Shown: piece by piece, positions 7,455 through 15,967 of the stretch
Layout of the letters: the number at the start of each line of letters is the position of its first letter
Position numbering within the stretch: position 1 is the stretch's first letter
Assembly: GCA_038133845.1 (NCBI GenBank)
Contig: JAYPUA010000010.1
Coordinates: forward strand, 1-64,000
Source of the DNA: JAYPUA01 sp038133845
GTDB lineage: Bacteria; SAR324; NAC60-12
Direction: 5' to 3'
DNA length: 64,000 nucleotides
The notes under the pieces: generated by a model
Told to the model about the DNA's origin: nothing
The model's database searches: none
Seen by the model: the letters and a program-made list of their open reading frames with translations, nothing else
Made by a program: the position numbers and the translations under genes

Positions 7455-8795
7455 ATGAAGATTCGAACCATGCTGAAAGGCCTGGCAATTGCCGCAGGGG
7501 TTGCCATGGGTTTGGTCCAGGCTGCATCAGCCTGGACCTTGGAAGAGGCTGCGAAGCCCTATGCAGGAACCACGATTGATGTGGTGTTCCTTCTGCGACC
7601 CGGATACGAGGCTGCAGAGAAGATGCTCCCTGAGTTTGAAAAGAAGACCGGAATCAAGGTCAACATCATCAAGCATCCCTATGAGAATGCACTGGGGGAG
7701 CAGGTTCGAGATTTTGTTGCCGGAGGTGATCTGGACATCGCCCTGATCGACCTGGTCTGGATTGGAAACTTTGCGGAAAACGGCTGGATTGAGCCGATTG
7801 ACAAGTTCACATCCAACCCGAAGCTGGCAGACCCGAACCTGGATCTGGATGACTTTTTTCCGCTGGTGATCAACGCCTTCGGTGGGTGGAATGGTACGAT
7901 TTATGGGTTGCCGTTTGACAACTATTCGGGGCTCCTGTTCTACAACCGGTGCATGCTCGAGCAGGCAGGCTTCAACCGGCCTCCGATGACGTGGACGGAG
8001 CTGATGTATGTCTACGGGCCGCGCCTGACTGGGAATGGGAAATATGCCTACGCGCTCCAGTCCAAGCGGAACGAGACGCAGTCTGCAGACAGCTTTGCAC
8101 GGATGCTGTGGCCTTTTGGGGGCTCGTTCCTGGATGAGAATTTCCGGTCAAACCTCCTCTCTCCTTCCAGCCAGTCTGGCTTGAAATTCCGGCAGGATCT
8201 GATGAAGTACATGCCTCCCGGGATTGTCTCCTACGACCATGCCGAGACGGTGAATGGTCTTGCACAGGGAGACGTGGCGATGATTACGGAGTGGTCCGCA
8301 TTCTATGCAACACTGAAGAATCCTGCGACCTCAAAGATCGTGGACTGCCTGGCAATTGCCCCAGAGCCCAAAGGGCCGGCAGGGCGAAAGCCGGCATTGG
8401 GAGGGTTCTCCATGGCCGTCGCCTCACAAGCAGGAGAAAAGGAGCAGGCGGCTTCTTGGCTGTTCATTCAGTGGGTCACCTCGAAAGAGAAGTCTCGACA
8501 GTACTTGGAAATGGGCGGAGTGCCGGCACGTCAGTCCGTGTACCAACTTCCGGGTATCGCAGAGAAGTACGACTTTGTCCCTGCCCTGGTTGAAAGCTGG
8601 CAGGACGGGGTCCCCGAGTTCCGCCCGCGATTTGCAGAGTGGCCTGAAATTACTGAGATCGTTCAGGAGTGGGGCACCAAGATCATGCTCGGCGAGGTCT
8701 CCACAGAGGAAGGAGCCCGAATTTTGGGTGAGCGGATGGAGGCTGTGCTTGATGATGCCGGATACTACTCCGGAAGCAAGCCGCTGGCACAGTAA
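7455..8795 (+). CDS. ABC sugar-binding protein (CUT1, family 1)
   Basis: Periplasmic solute-binding protein, 446 aa, with a signal peptide (hydrophobic stretch after MKIRTMLKG, cleavage probably after AASA). The family-1 fold is shown by FEKKTGIKVN, LDIALIDLVWIGNFAENG and a C-terminal GGFSMAVASQAG...KEQAASWLFIQW. Such proteins deliver sugars, polyols or oligosaccharides to MalFG-type permeases. GAGG lies about 9 nt before ATG 7455. It is the first gene of the plus-strand operon. A 14-bp hairpin separates it from the first permease, as is common where the binding protein is made in excess. Confidence 0.9.
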   Translation: MKIRTMLKGLAIAAGVAMGLVQAASAWTLEEAAKPYAGTTIDVVFLLRPGYEAAEKMLPEFEKKTGIKVNIIKHPYENALGEQVRDFVAGGDLDIALIDLVWIGNFAENGWIEPIDKFTSNPKLADPNLDLDDFFPLVINAFGGWNGTIYGLPFDNYSGLLFYNRCMLEQAGFNRPPMTWTELMYVYGPRLTGNGKYAYALQSKRNETQSADSFARMLWPFGGSFLDENFRSNLLSPSSQSGLKFRQDLMKYMPPGIVSYDHAETVNGLAQGDVAMITEWSAFYATLKNPATSKIVDCLAIAPEPKGPAGRKPALGGFSMAVASQAGEKEQAASWLFIQWVTSKEKSRQYLEMGGVPARQSVYQLPGIAEKYDFVPALVESWQDGVPEFRPRFAEWPEITEIVQEWGTKIMLGEVSTEEGARILGERMEAVLDDAGYYSGSKPLAQ

Positions 8796-8802
8796 TTTTT
8801 TT

Positions 8803-8836
8803 GAAGAGACGCCGCCTCAGCAGGTGGTGTCTCTTC
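8803..8836 (+). promoter_or_regulatory. intra-operonic hairpin after binding-protein gene
   Basis: GAAGAGACGCCGCC (8803-8816) pairs with GGTGGTGTCTCTTC (8823-8836), with two G-U wobbles and a 6-nt loop. It lies in the 63-nt gap between the binding-protein and permease genes and has no downstream U-run. It likely protects the upstream mRNA or attenuates downstream expression. Confidence 0.65.
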
Positions 8837-8858
8837 ATTTCCCTCCTTAAGGTTCCCA

Positions 8859-9740
8859 ATGAAGGGAAAAGTTCGTCGAACGACGGTTGCTGCTTTCCTC
8901 GGGCCATCGATCCTGGCCTTGGCTGCAATTGGCATTGCTCCATTGCTTTTTGCAGCCTACACTTCCCTGCACAATTACAACTTGATGAAGCTCCGGAAAG
9001 TCAAGTTCATTGGCCTGGACAACTTCATCTTTGTGCTTACGGATCCGGTATTTTGGGAGGCGATGCAGCGCACCTTTGTGCTGCTGGTCATCGTGTTGCC
9101 ACTGCAGATTGGAGTGGGATTGGCGATGGCTCTGCTGATCCACAAGCCCGGATTGGGGTTGCTGAAGACCTTGACTCGGCTTTCCCTGGTGATCCCCATG
9201 GCAACGACTTACTCGGTGGTGGGACTACTGGGGCAGGTCATGTTCAATATCAAGTATGGGGTGGTCAACCAGCTCATAGGTTTTTTGGGGATTGAACCGG
9301 TCAACTGGATTGGTGACTCAACGAACGCTTTCATTGCTGTTGCATTTTGGGATGTTTGGCAGTGGGCTCCGTTCTGTGCCTTGGTGTTTTTGGCCGGGCT
9401 GACGACAGTTCCGGCAGAGATTGAAGAGGCCGCCAAGCTGGAGACCACAAGCTGGCGTGTGATCCTGCGTCACGTTCAACTCCCGTTTCTTGTTCCAGGG
9501 CTGACGGCCATCTTGATTTTGCGGACGGCGGATACCCTGAAACTGTTTGATATGGTCTTTACCATGACGCGAGGAGGACCTGGCTCTTCAACGGAGTTGA
9601 TCAGCCTCATGATCCAGCGAGTCGGGTTTCGCGCGTTTGATCAGGGGATGGCCTCTGCCCAAGCCCTGATCCTGTTGCTGATCACCATCGTGCTCAGTCG
9701 CATGTACATCCGGTTCTTCTACAGCGAGGTGGAAAGTTGA
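8859..9740 (+). CDS. ABC sugar permease (MalF/UgpA type)
   Basis: Inner-membrane permease, 293 aa, with about six transmembrane segments. It carries the EAA loop (EEAAKLETTSWRVILRHVQL) that contacts the ATPase, followed by PFLVPG. It pairs with the permease at 9737 and the binding protein at 7455 to form a CUT1 importer. Its stop overlaps the start of the next permease (TTGA), which suggests translational coupling. No ABC ATPase gene is found in this cluster. Confidence 0.9.
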   Translation: MKGKVRRTTVAAFLGPSILALAAIGIAPLLFAAYTSLHNYNLMKLRKVKFIGLDNFIFVLTDPVFWEAMQRTFVLLVIVLPLQIGVGLAMALLIHKPGLGLLKTLTRLSLVIPMATTYSVVGLLGQVMFNIKYGVVNQLIGFLGIEPVNWIGDSTNAFIAVAFWDVWQWAPFCALVFLAGLTTVPAEIEEAAKLETTSWRVILRHVQLPFLVPGLTAILILRTADTLKLFDMVFTMTRGGPGSSTELISLMIQRVGFRAFDQGMASAQALILLLITIVLSRMYIRFFYSEVES

Positions 9741-10570
9741 GACCGACTTCTTCCCCCAGTCAAGGATCACTTGTGGCTCAGGGGGCGCTGCTGACCCTGA
9801 TCATCCTGTTTTGCCTCTTCCCGTTTTACTGGATGGTGACCACGAGCCTGAAGGACCAGATTGTGGCTTTGCAGTCGCCGCCGGCCTGGATCTTTGAGGT
9901 GACACTCAGCAACTACACCGAGGTGCTGTTTGAGGACGGGATCGGGGAAAACCTGCTCAACTCCCTGATTGTCGCCGTCTCGACTACCGTCATTGCGATT
10001 GCGCTGGGGCTTCCGGCTGCTTTTGCTCTTGCACGATTTGAGTTTCGAGGGAAGAAGGAGTTGTGGTTCTGGTTCATCACGAATCGAATGGTAAGCCCGA
10101 TTGTTCTGGCGCTTCCTTTTTTTCTGATTGTCCGAAATCTGAAGCTCTTGGACACCCACCTGGTCTTGATCCTGATCTACCTGACGTTCAACCTCCCGAT
10201 CGTGATCTGGATCTGTACCGATCAATTTCGAGCGATTCCCAAGGATTTGGACGAGGCTGCAATTGTAGAAGGTGCTTCACAGTGGAGGATCTTTCGCTCA
10301 ATTTGCCTGCCTCTTGCGGCTCCGGGGGTGGCTGTCTCGAGTATCTTCTCCTTTATCTTTTCGTGGAATGAACTGATGTTTGCGCTGGTCTTGACGCGTA
10401 CCAACGCCAAGACAGCCCCGGCAATGGCTGTGAGCTTCATGGAAGGCTACAACCTGCCCTACGGAAAGATCATGGCTACGTCGACCTTGATTGTGGTCCC
10501 GGTGATCGTCTTCGCCTTGATCGCCTCAAAGCAACTGGTTCGAGGGCTGACGATGGGGGCCGTCAAGTAG
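9737..10570 (+). CDS. ABC sugar permease (MalG/UgpE type)
   Basis: Second permease of the importer, 277 aa, with N-terminal segment FCLFPFYWMVTTSLK and EAA motif DEAAIVEGASQWRIFRSICL then PLAAPG. The start is TTG at 9737, overlapping the TGA of the first permease by four bases with GAGGTGG upstream. The first in-frame ATG lies 32 codons later, inside the first membrane segment, so TTG is preferred. It is followed by an 89-nt gap and the SorC regulator. Confidence 0.88.
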   Translation: MRPTSSPSQGSLVAQGALLTLIILFCLFPFYWMVTTSLKDQIVALQSPPAWIFEVTLSNYTEVLFEDGIGENLLNSLIVAVSTTVIAIALGLPAAFALARFEFRGKKELWFWFITNRMVSPIVLALPFFLIVRNLKLLDTHLVLILIYLTFNLPIVIWICTDQFRAIPKDLDEAAIVEGASQWRIFRSICLPLAAPGVAVSSIFSFIFSWNELMFALVLTRTNAKTAPAMAVSFMEGYNLPYGKIMATSTLIVVPVIVFALIASKQLVRGLTMGAVK

Positions 10571-10659
10571 CAGGTGCTCTCAGTCACTTGGGCCTGGGGG
10601 CCTGGGGCCTCCAGTTCCACTTCCCTCCGTATTTCCAATCTTCTTGCCAGACGCATTTC

Positions 10660-11640
10660 ATGAGCCGCTCGCTTCGCTCCCTGCACAACGATGAGGAGGA
10701 ACGGTTTCTTGTCCGAGTGGCTTGGGCTTGCTACATCGAAGGGCTGACTCAAGCCGCAGCTGCAGAACGTTTTGGGGTCACACGCCTCCGGGTCAATAAG
10801 GCGCTCGGGGACGTGCGGCGGCGCGGGCTGCTCCGTGTCTCCATCAACTCCGCTCATGCTCCTTGCGCCGAGTTGGAAACGAGGCTGCGGGGGACCTATG
10901 GAATTCAGGAGGCTCACGTCGCTCCCACAGGAGATGCGGAAACCGTTCAGCTTCGGGTGGGGACAGCCTTGGGAAACTTCCTCGGGCGCTATCTGCTGAA
11001 CCCCGAGATTCAGCTGTTTGGCATGTCCTGGGGGAACACCCTGAATTATGCAACCCGCTCGATGGAACCTCTGGGGCGTCCAGACCTCGAGATCGTCACC
11101 GTGATGGGAGGGCTGTCTCAAGGGTCGGATGTCAACAGCTTTGAGATCACAAAAAGCCTGGCCGAGCTTTGCAAGGCACAACACAGCTATCTCACCGCTC
11201 CGCTCTACGCAGACTCCAAACGGAGCCGAAAGACGATCTGTGAGCTGGAGGTTTTTCGAGAAATGATTAGTAAAATCAAATCAGTGGATGCTCTTGCAAT
11301 GGCGGCAGGGGATCTGTCATCGCGGGCGCTCCTGATTCGGTATGGATTGCCCAAAGAGGTGACTGTTGATGAGCTGAGGCGCCGTGGAGCTGTTGGCGAT
11401 GTGTTGGGGTACATTCTGGACCAAGACGGACAGCCGATCGACCACCCGATCAACGAAAGGATCATCGGCATTGAACTTTCTGACCTGATGCAGGTCCCGA
11501 ACGTGATCTTGGCAGCCGGAGGCACACACAAGGTGCCCATCATTCGCGCTGCTCTCAAAGCGGGCCTGGTGCGTGTCCTGGTGACCGATGAGGAAACGGC
11601 TCGGGAGATGCTGAGCCTGGATGGGGGAGGCTCTCGGTGA
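10660..11640 (+). CDS. SorC-family sugar-responsive transcriptional regulator
   Basis: A 326-aa DNA-binding regulator: an N-terminal helix-turn-helix (YIEGLTQAAAAERFGVTRLR, then VNKAL) and a C-terminal sugar-phosphate-binding domain of the SorC/DeoR type (MGGLSQGSDVNSFEI, AAGGTHKVPIIRAAL). Family members bind phosphorylated sugars and control the linked operon. ATG 10660 was chosen because the 24 codons upstream lack family resemblance; the ribosome site is weak. The stop overlaps the GTG of the kinase gene by four bases (GTGA). Probable targets are the TTAC-N4-GTAA sites at 7380-7422. Confidence 0.85.
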   Translation: MSRSLRSLHNDEEERFLVRVAWACYIEGLTQAAAAERFGVTRLRVNKALGDVRRRGLLRVSINSAHAPCAELETRLRGTYGIQEAHVAPTGDAETVQLRVGTALGNFLGRYLLNPEIQLFGMSWGNTLNYATRSMEPLGRPDLEIVTVMGGLSQGSDVNSFEITKSLAELCKAQHSYLTAPLYADSKRSRKTICELEVFREMISKIKSVDALAMAAGDLSSRALLIRYGLPKEVTVDELRRRGAVGDVLGYILDQDGQPIDHPINERIIGIELSDLMQVPNVILAAGGTHKVPIIRAALKAGLVRVLVTDEETAREMLSLDGGGSR

Positions 11641-13106
11641 CAGTTGCAGGCATTGACCTGGGGACTTCCGGAGTCAAAGTGCTCCTTGCAGATGAGCATG
11701 AGCAAATCCTGGCAGAGGCAAACACTCGCATCTCAACACTGCGTCATCACCCTGGCTGGAGCGAGCAGAACCCTCTGGATTGGGTCCACGCCATTGCCAG
11801 CTGCTTCGAAGATCTGAAACAACGAGTTCCCAAGGCTTTGGCTGAAGTCCGAGGAATCGGCCTGTCCGGACACATGCTTGGCCCGGTTCTGATTGATCAG
11901 GCCGACCTCCCTGTCCGCCCCACATTGCTTTGGAATGACGAGCGATCTACTGCCGAGTGCCAGCTTCTCCTGGAACGAGTTCCTGATCTGGGGATGAGGG
12001 CAAACGGCACCCCGGATCCTGGCATGGGAGCTCCCAAGCTGCTTTGGCTGGCACACCACGAACCGGAAGTGATCCGGCGTGCAGATTGCGTTTTGCTCCC
12101 TAAGGACTACGTTCGTCTTTGGCTGACAGGAGACCGGGCTAGCGAACCCAGTGATGCCGCCGGGTTGATGCTGCTGGACTGTGCTACGGGAAGGTGGGAC
12201 GCAGCGTTATGTGAAGCTGCAGGGTGGCCTCAGAGGAAACTGCCACCGTTGGAGAACTCGTGGGGCGCAGCAGGAGGGCTGCGATCAGCCCTGGCGCGGG
12301 CTTGGGGCATGAAGAGCGGAGTTCCTGTTGCTGCAGGAGGTGGAGACAACATGGTTTGCTCCCTTGGGGTTGGGGCCGCTTCATCTGGTGACACCGTCAT
12401 CAGTATCGGGACTTCAGCCGTTACCTGTGTGGTGGCTTCGGAGTTTCGACCGGCCCCGGAGATTGCCGTGATGACGAGCGCACATGTGGTCCCCAAGGCC
12501 TTTCTCTCCATGGGGGTTGTCATGAGCGCCACGGCGACCGTGGATTGGCTGAGCGAATTGACGCAGACGCCGATTCCAACGCTTGAAGCCGAAGCCCAAG
12601 AGGTCTCTCGAAGTCTGCACCAAGAAGCCCCCCCGTTGATGCGCCCTCACTTCAGCGGCATCCGAACCCCTCACAACCTGCCTGGAGTCCGGGGCACGGT
12701 AAACGGTCTATCCTTGACGACTACCCGGGGAATGCTGATGTGGTCTGCGATGGAGGGCGTTGCCTTTCAAGTCTACGAATGCCTTCTTGCCCAACAGGGC
12801 GCGGGAGTATCAATGGAGGAGGTACGAATGGTAGGAGGCGGCGCTCAGAGCCTGCTCTGGTGCGAGATGATCGCAAGCTTGCTTGAGCAACCGGTGGTTC
12901 TGACAAAGCACCGAGAGTTCGCGGCCTCAATTGGTGCGGCCCGTCTGGCAATGGCTGCGAGTGGAGGCGACCTGAAATCTGTACTCTTTGCCAAGCGACC
13001 AGTAGAGTACCAGATTGAGCCAAGGCCTGAGCTTCGAGAGTTTTTGCTGCAACGCTTCCAGCAGTTCCTTGAGATGCTCCCAAAAAATCCAGAAACCACT
13101 GAGTGA
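11637..13106 (+). CDS. xylulokinase-type FGGY kinase, paralogue
   Basis: A 489-aa FGGY kinase starting at GTG 11637, overlapping the regulator stop. Motifs: IDLGTSGVK, GLSGHMLG, TLLWNDERS, VLLPKDYVRLWLTGDRASE, and GGGDN with Asp237 as likely base. It is clearly paralogous but not identical to the 483-aa kinases at 623 and 3053, so the two types may act on different sugars or successive metabolites. SGIRTPHN replaces SGERTPHN. It is last in the ABC-regulator operon and converges on the HAD gene 15 nt away. Confidence 0.86.
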   Translation: MTVAGIDLGTSGVKVLLADEHEQILAEANTRISTLRHHPGWSEQNPLDWVHAIASCFEDLKQRVPKALAEVRGIGLSGHMLGPVLIDQADLPVRPTLLWNDERSTAECQLLLERVPDLGMRANGTPDPGMGAPKLLWLAHHEPEVIRRADCVLLPKDYVRLWLTGDRASEPSDAAGLMLLDCATGRWDAALCEAAGWPQRKLPPLENSWGAAGGLRSALARAWGMKSGVPVAAGGGDNMVCSLGVGAASSGDTVISIGTSAVTCVVASEFRPAPEIAVMTSAHVVPKAFLSMGVVMSATATVDWLSELTQTPIPTLEAEAQEVSRSLHQEAPPLMRPHFSGIRTPHNLPGVRGTVNGLSLTTTRGMLMWSAMEGVAFQVYECLLAQQGAGVSMEEVRMVGGGAQSLLWCEMIASLLEQPVVLTKHREFAASIGAARLAMAASGGDLKSVLFAKRPVEYQIEPRPELREFLLQRFQQFLEMLPKNPETTE

Positions 13107-13121
13107 GGCCCGCTCTCTGGC

Positions 13122-13802
13122 TCAGGGCGTTAGTTGGCGCCTCGGGAGACCCCAGCGCTCAGGGGCAAAGTCGTTCAGGGAGTCGAGGATTTCATCGGCA
13201 TGGGTATAGGGGCTGCGGTCCATCTGCGGATCCGGGACGACGACGACAGCCATCCCTGCAGCCTTGGCTGCAGCCATTCCGGAGGGCGCATCTTCAAAGA
13301 CCAGGCAACGCTCTGGTGAAACCCCCAGCCGTCGTGCAGCGACCAGGAAGATATCCGGGGCCGGCTTACCTGCACGGACCTCCGGGTCGTCTCCGTTGAC
13401 AACGATCTGGAAGTCCTCAAACCACTGCTGGTGCTGCTGGATCTTCAGCTCATAGAGCCGGCGTGCGGAGCTGGTGGCCACGGCCTGCGGGATTTTGTGC
13501 TGCCGGAGGTGTGTGGTCAGCTCGGGTGCTCCGGGCAGGGCTCTGGTGTGGGCAAACCGCTCCTCCAGACCGATGCTGCGCTGCTCCAGATACTGCTCCG
13601 GCGTGATTGGCAACTCCAGCTCCTCCACAATCATCCGAGCCGACTCGATCGCCTTGCGGCCGAGCACCTTCGACTTCAGTGACCAGTCGAAGGTCTTTCC
13701 GTAGCGTGAGGCGATCTCCTGAGTGACCTCGGTGTAGAAGGTCTCCGTGTCAAGCAGCAGGCCGTCCATGTCGAACAGCACGCCCTGGATGGGAAGTGTC
13801 AT
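13122..13802 (-). CDS. HAD-superfamily sugar-phosphatase-like hydrolase
   Basis: A 226-aa HAD subfamily IA phosphatase. Motif I is FDMDGLLLDTE with the nucleophile Asp near residue 10, motif II is ATSSA, and motif III/IV lie in GKPAPDIFL and FEDAPSGMAAAKAAGM. The fold resembles beta-phosphoglucomutase and small sugar or nucleotide monophosphatases (HDHD1/YcjU-like). The start ATG 13802 overlaps the stop of the upstream secreted protein gene (ATGA). A longer frame exists but runs into that neighbour. It may dephosphorylate excess sugar phosphate from the adjoining cluster, though it is co-transcribed with an envelope gene instead. Confidence 0.85.
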   Translation of the reverse strand: MTLPIQGVLFDMDGLLLDTETFYTEVTQEIASRYGKTFDWSLKSKVLGRKAIESARMIVEELELPITPEQYLEQRSIGLEERFAHTRALPGAPELTTHLRQHKIPQAVATSSARRLYELKIQQHQQWFEDFQIVVNGDDPEVRAGKPAPDIFLVAARRLGVSPERCLVFEDAPSGMAAAKAAGMAVVVVPDPQMDRSPYTHADEILDSLNDFAPERWGLPRRQLTP

Positions 13803-14515
13803 GGGCTGAAGAGGTTCGGGGCGTAGTCGCGGAGATCGACCTGTTGAGGCGTGCCATCTCCCAGCTGGAAGGTAATGGTGCTTGGACCCACCCATTGAAA
13901 GTCCAAACGAGCCCGGGTGCTCTGGACGCTCAGGGAACGCAGGCTGACAAAGCCGGGGCGCTCGCGGTGCAGCAGGTGCAGGCGGAAGGTGTAGAGGCGG
14001 AAGGGGTCGCCCTCGGCAATCGTGACCATCTCGGAGGCGGTGATGTTGTAGAACACGGCGTGCGTCTCGGAAGGCGTCAGGCCTGTTGCCGTGCGGGACC
14101 GGTTGAGCAACGGGTCGATCGTTCCCCGGAAGATCCGGAAGAGCTTCAAGGCTCGGGTGGTCTCGTCCAACACCTCGTAGAACTCCTCTCCAATCCGTCT
14201 CAGGCGATGTTTGCTTTCGCCGGGGGATCCCACCTTCAGCCGGAGGGCCTCGTCCCGATTCCGGTACAGATAGACCACGGTGTCCTCCAGCCCCTCGACC
14301 TCGTGCACCTTCAGGATCTGCTCGTCCGGATTGGAGGTCAGCAACACCTGGTCCTGGTACAGCCCATTTCCTCGTTTTCCAGCGGGATAGATCAGGTAGC
14401 GGCCCTCCTTCTGCAACACCTCTCCCATTCTTGGATAAAACTCGATGGCCCCTGCCGATGCGCTCAGAAGGAGCCCGGACAGGAGCAAGGGGAAGGTGCG
14501 GAGAAAGTTGGGCAT
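13799..14515 (-). CDS. secreted protein of unknown function
   Basis: A 238-aa protein with a clear signal peptide (PNFLRTFPLLLSGLLLSASA, cleavage probably after AGA), then a beta-rich soluble region. I do not recognise a family. The mature part contains repeated hydrophobic/charged alternations, such as KVHEVEGLEDTVVYLYRNRD and FRLYTFRLHLLHRE. The start is ATG 14515; 38 more codons are open upstream but precede the signal peptide. It is translationally coupled to the HAD gene and divergent from the HisG-like gene. Confidence 0.7.
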   Translation of the reverse strand: MPNFLRTFPLLLSGLLLSASAGAIEFYPRMGEVLQKEGRYLIYPAGKRGNGLYQDQVLLTSNPDEQILKVHEVEGLEDTVVYLYRNRDEALRLKVGSPGESKHRLRRIGEEFYEVLDETTRALKLFRIFRGTIDPLLNRSRTATGLTPSETHAVFYNITASEMVTIAEGDPFRLYTFRLHLLHRERPGFVSLRSLSVQSTRARLDFQWVGPSTITFQLGDGTPQQVDLRDYAPNLFSP

Positions 14516-14615
14516 GAGGCTGGAGGATCCGAGTGAATTGAAGTAAAATTCAAATTCTCCAAAGTTGTCCGTGGTCCTGCAAGGCAAAACTCTCCAGAGT
14601 CTCTGGGGGAGCGCG

Positions 14616-14630
14616 CATGCAGGTTGCATG
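14616..14630. promoter_or_regulatory. CATGCA-N3-TGCATG inverted repeat
   Basis: A perfect 6-bp inverted repeat in the 189-bp divergent region between the secreted-protein gene and the HisG-like gene. A second, weaker one (GAATTGAA...TTCAAATTC) lies near 14533-14555. They may be operators. No regulator gene adjoins, so nothing more can be said. Confidence 0.3.
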
Positions 14631-14704
14631 TCGTGATGACGCGGGCATGGACCAGAGAACCTCCTGAACTTCAGAGACTACCTTGAGAGCAAAGACATTT
14701 GGGA

Positions 14705-15925
14705 ATGGATGCACCCCAGCCGACGTTTGACCTGACCTGTGCCGTTCCCCGTTCCGGAAGAACGCTGCGAAACTTTCTACAAAAACTCAAGGAGCTGGGA
14801 GCCGATACCGTGGAGATCGACGCGATCACCGGAGTGTTGGACCAAGGCAAGGCCCTGAGCAGCCCGGACCTGTCGGTGGTGATGCAACGGCTCCGGGAAA
14901 TCTCTGCGCAGGCCCCTTCGTGCTTCTCGGTGTTCATTGACCGCAAGCGTGCGACGCGCCCTTACCGGATTGGGTTTTTGGGGTACGAGTGGAACCTTGG
15001 GGGGCACCGGGTCCGGGTGGAAGGAGAGGAGCCGCACAACGGCTCTTCACTGATTCGGCTGGATGAGGTGGACTTCACGATCGTGGGGCTTGATGAGTTG
15101 CTGTCGATGACTCAGTACTACCTCCGGGACCCCACCACTGTGACCAAATGGGGGATGTACAACTACCACCTGGAGAAGCCGACAGGAATCCGGATCGCCG
15201 GCTCTGCGATGCTCCGGAGCTTCAACTCAGGGCTTCAGGAGGAGGTGCAGGACATTGTTGGGTTCTTCCTCATCTCCAAGCCTGGAGGGCGCAAGCGGCG
15301 CACGATCAACTGGGAGACCCTCTCCCGTCACGGGCAGCGGGTCTTTGTCAAGGGACGCTACACCGGAATCATCCATGCCGCCTATCCCGGACTTCGGGTC
15401 ATCTCGGTGGAGGACGTGGAGGATGCGGTGATGGAGGCCGAGGCGGGGAGCGTGGGCATTGAAATCGTACAAAGTGGCAATACTTTGCGACGCAAGGGGC
15501 TTCAATTGCATGGATCCCCTCTCTTTCTCTCGGAGAGTCTCTATGTCGTGGATTACGATCGCTACCTAAGCAACCCGGGACTCCGGAAACTCGTTGAATC
15601 CCTCCAGCCGATCGGATACTTTGAGGACTCACGGATTTGCGAATTTGCCAAGTGGTATGCGGCATTGGAGTACAATCTGGGGGAAAACTGGCTGGACCGT
15701 CCGGAGGTGACCGAGTTGCTCTGTGGTCCAAACGATGTGATGGAAGGGTTGCGGCCCTATCGGCTGCAGACTCGACGCTGGAAGCCGGATGACGCCTACC
15801 AGCGAGACCAGGCCGATGCGCTGGTTGAACAGGCCCGGCAGACGCTGAAAGTGTATTATGATCAGGTCCGGGAGCGCCTGAAATCTCCTCCCGAGGCTCC
15901 TTCAACACCCAGTTTCAACTCGTGA
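14705..15925 (+). CDS. divergent HisG-like (ATP-phosphoribosyltransferase-fold) protein
   Basis: A 406-aa protein that I assign by pattern to the HisG fold. The N terminus CAVPRSGRTL resembles the HisG opening. VDFTIVGLDELL matches the HisG 'D-L-x-I-V-G-x-D' strand. GRYTGIIHAAYPGLR, then GSVGIEIVQSGNTLRRKGLQ and SESLYVVD, follow the order of the HisG domain that ends in the PRPP-loop-like 'ETGTTLRxNGL'. It is longer than HisG (200-300 aa), with extra central and C-terminal segments, and no other his gene is nearby. A histidine-biosynthetic role is doubtful. The start could be ATG 14705 or TTG two codons earlier. It lies upstream of two envelope genes on the same strand. Confidence 0.55.
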   Translation: MDAPQPTFDLTCAVPRSGRTLRNFLQKLKELGADTVEIDAITGVLDQGKALSSPDLSVVMQRLREISAQAPSCFSVFIDRKRATRPYRIGFLGYEWNLGGHRVRVEGEEPHNGSSLIRLDEVDFTIVGLDELLSMTQYYLRDPTTVTKWGMYNYHLEKPTGIRIAGSAMLRSFNSGLQEEVQDIVGFFLISKPGGRKRRTINWETLSRHGQRVFVKGRYTGIIHAAYPGLRVISVEDVEDAVMEAEAGSVGIEIVQSGNTLRRKGLQLHGSPLFLSESLYVVDYDRYLSNPGLRKLVESLQPIGYFEDSRICEFAKWYAALEYNLGENWLDRPEVTELLCGPNDVMEGLRPYRLQTRRWKPDDAYQRDQADALVEQARQTLKVYYDQVRERLKSPPEAPSTPSFNS

Positions 15926-15967
15926 TTCAGACGCCTGAGGCGTCCCTCGACAGCACTGCGAAGACTC

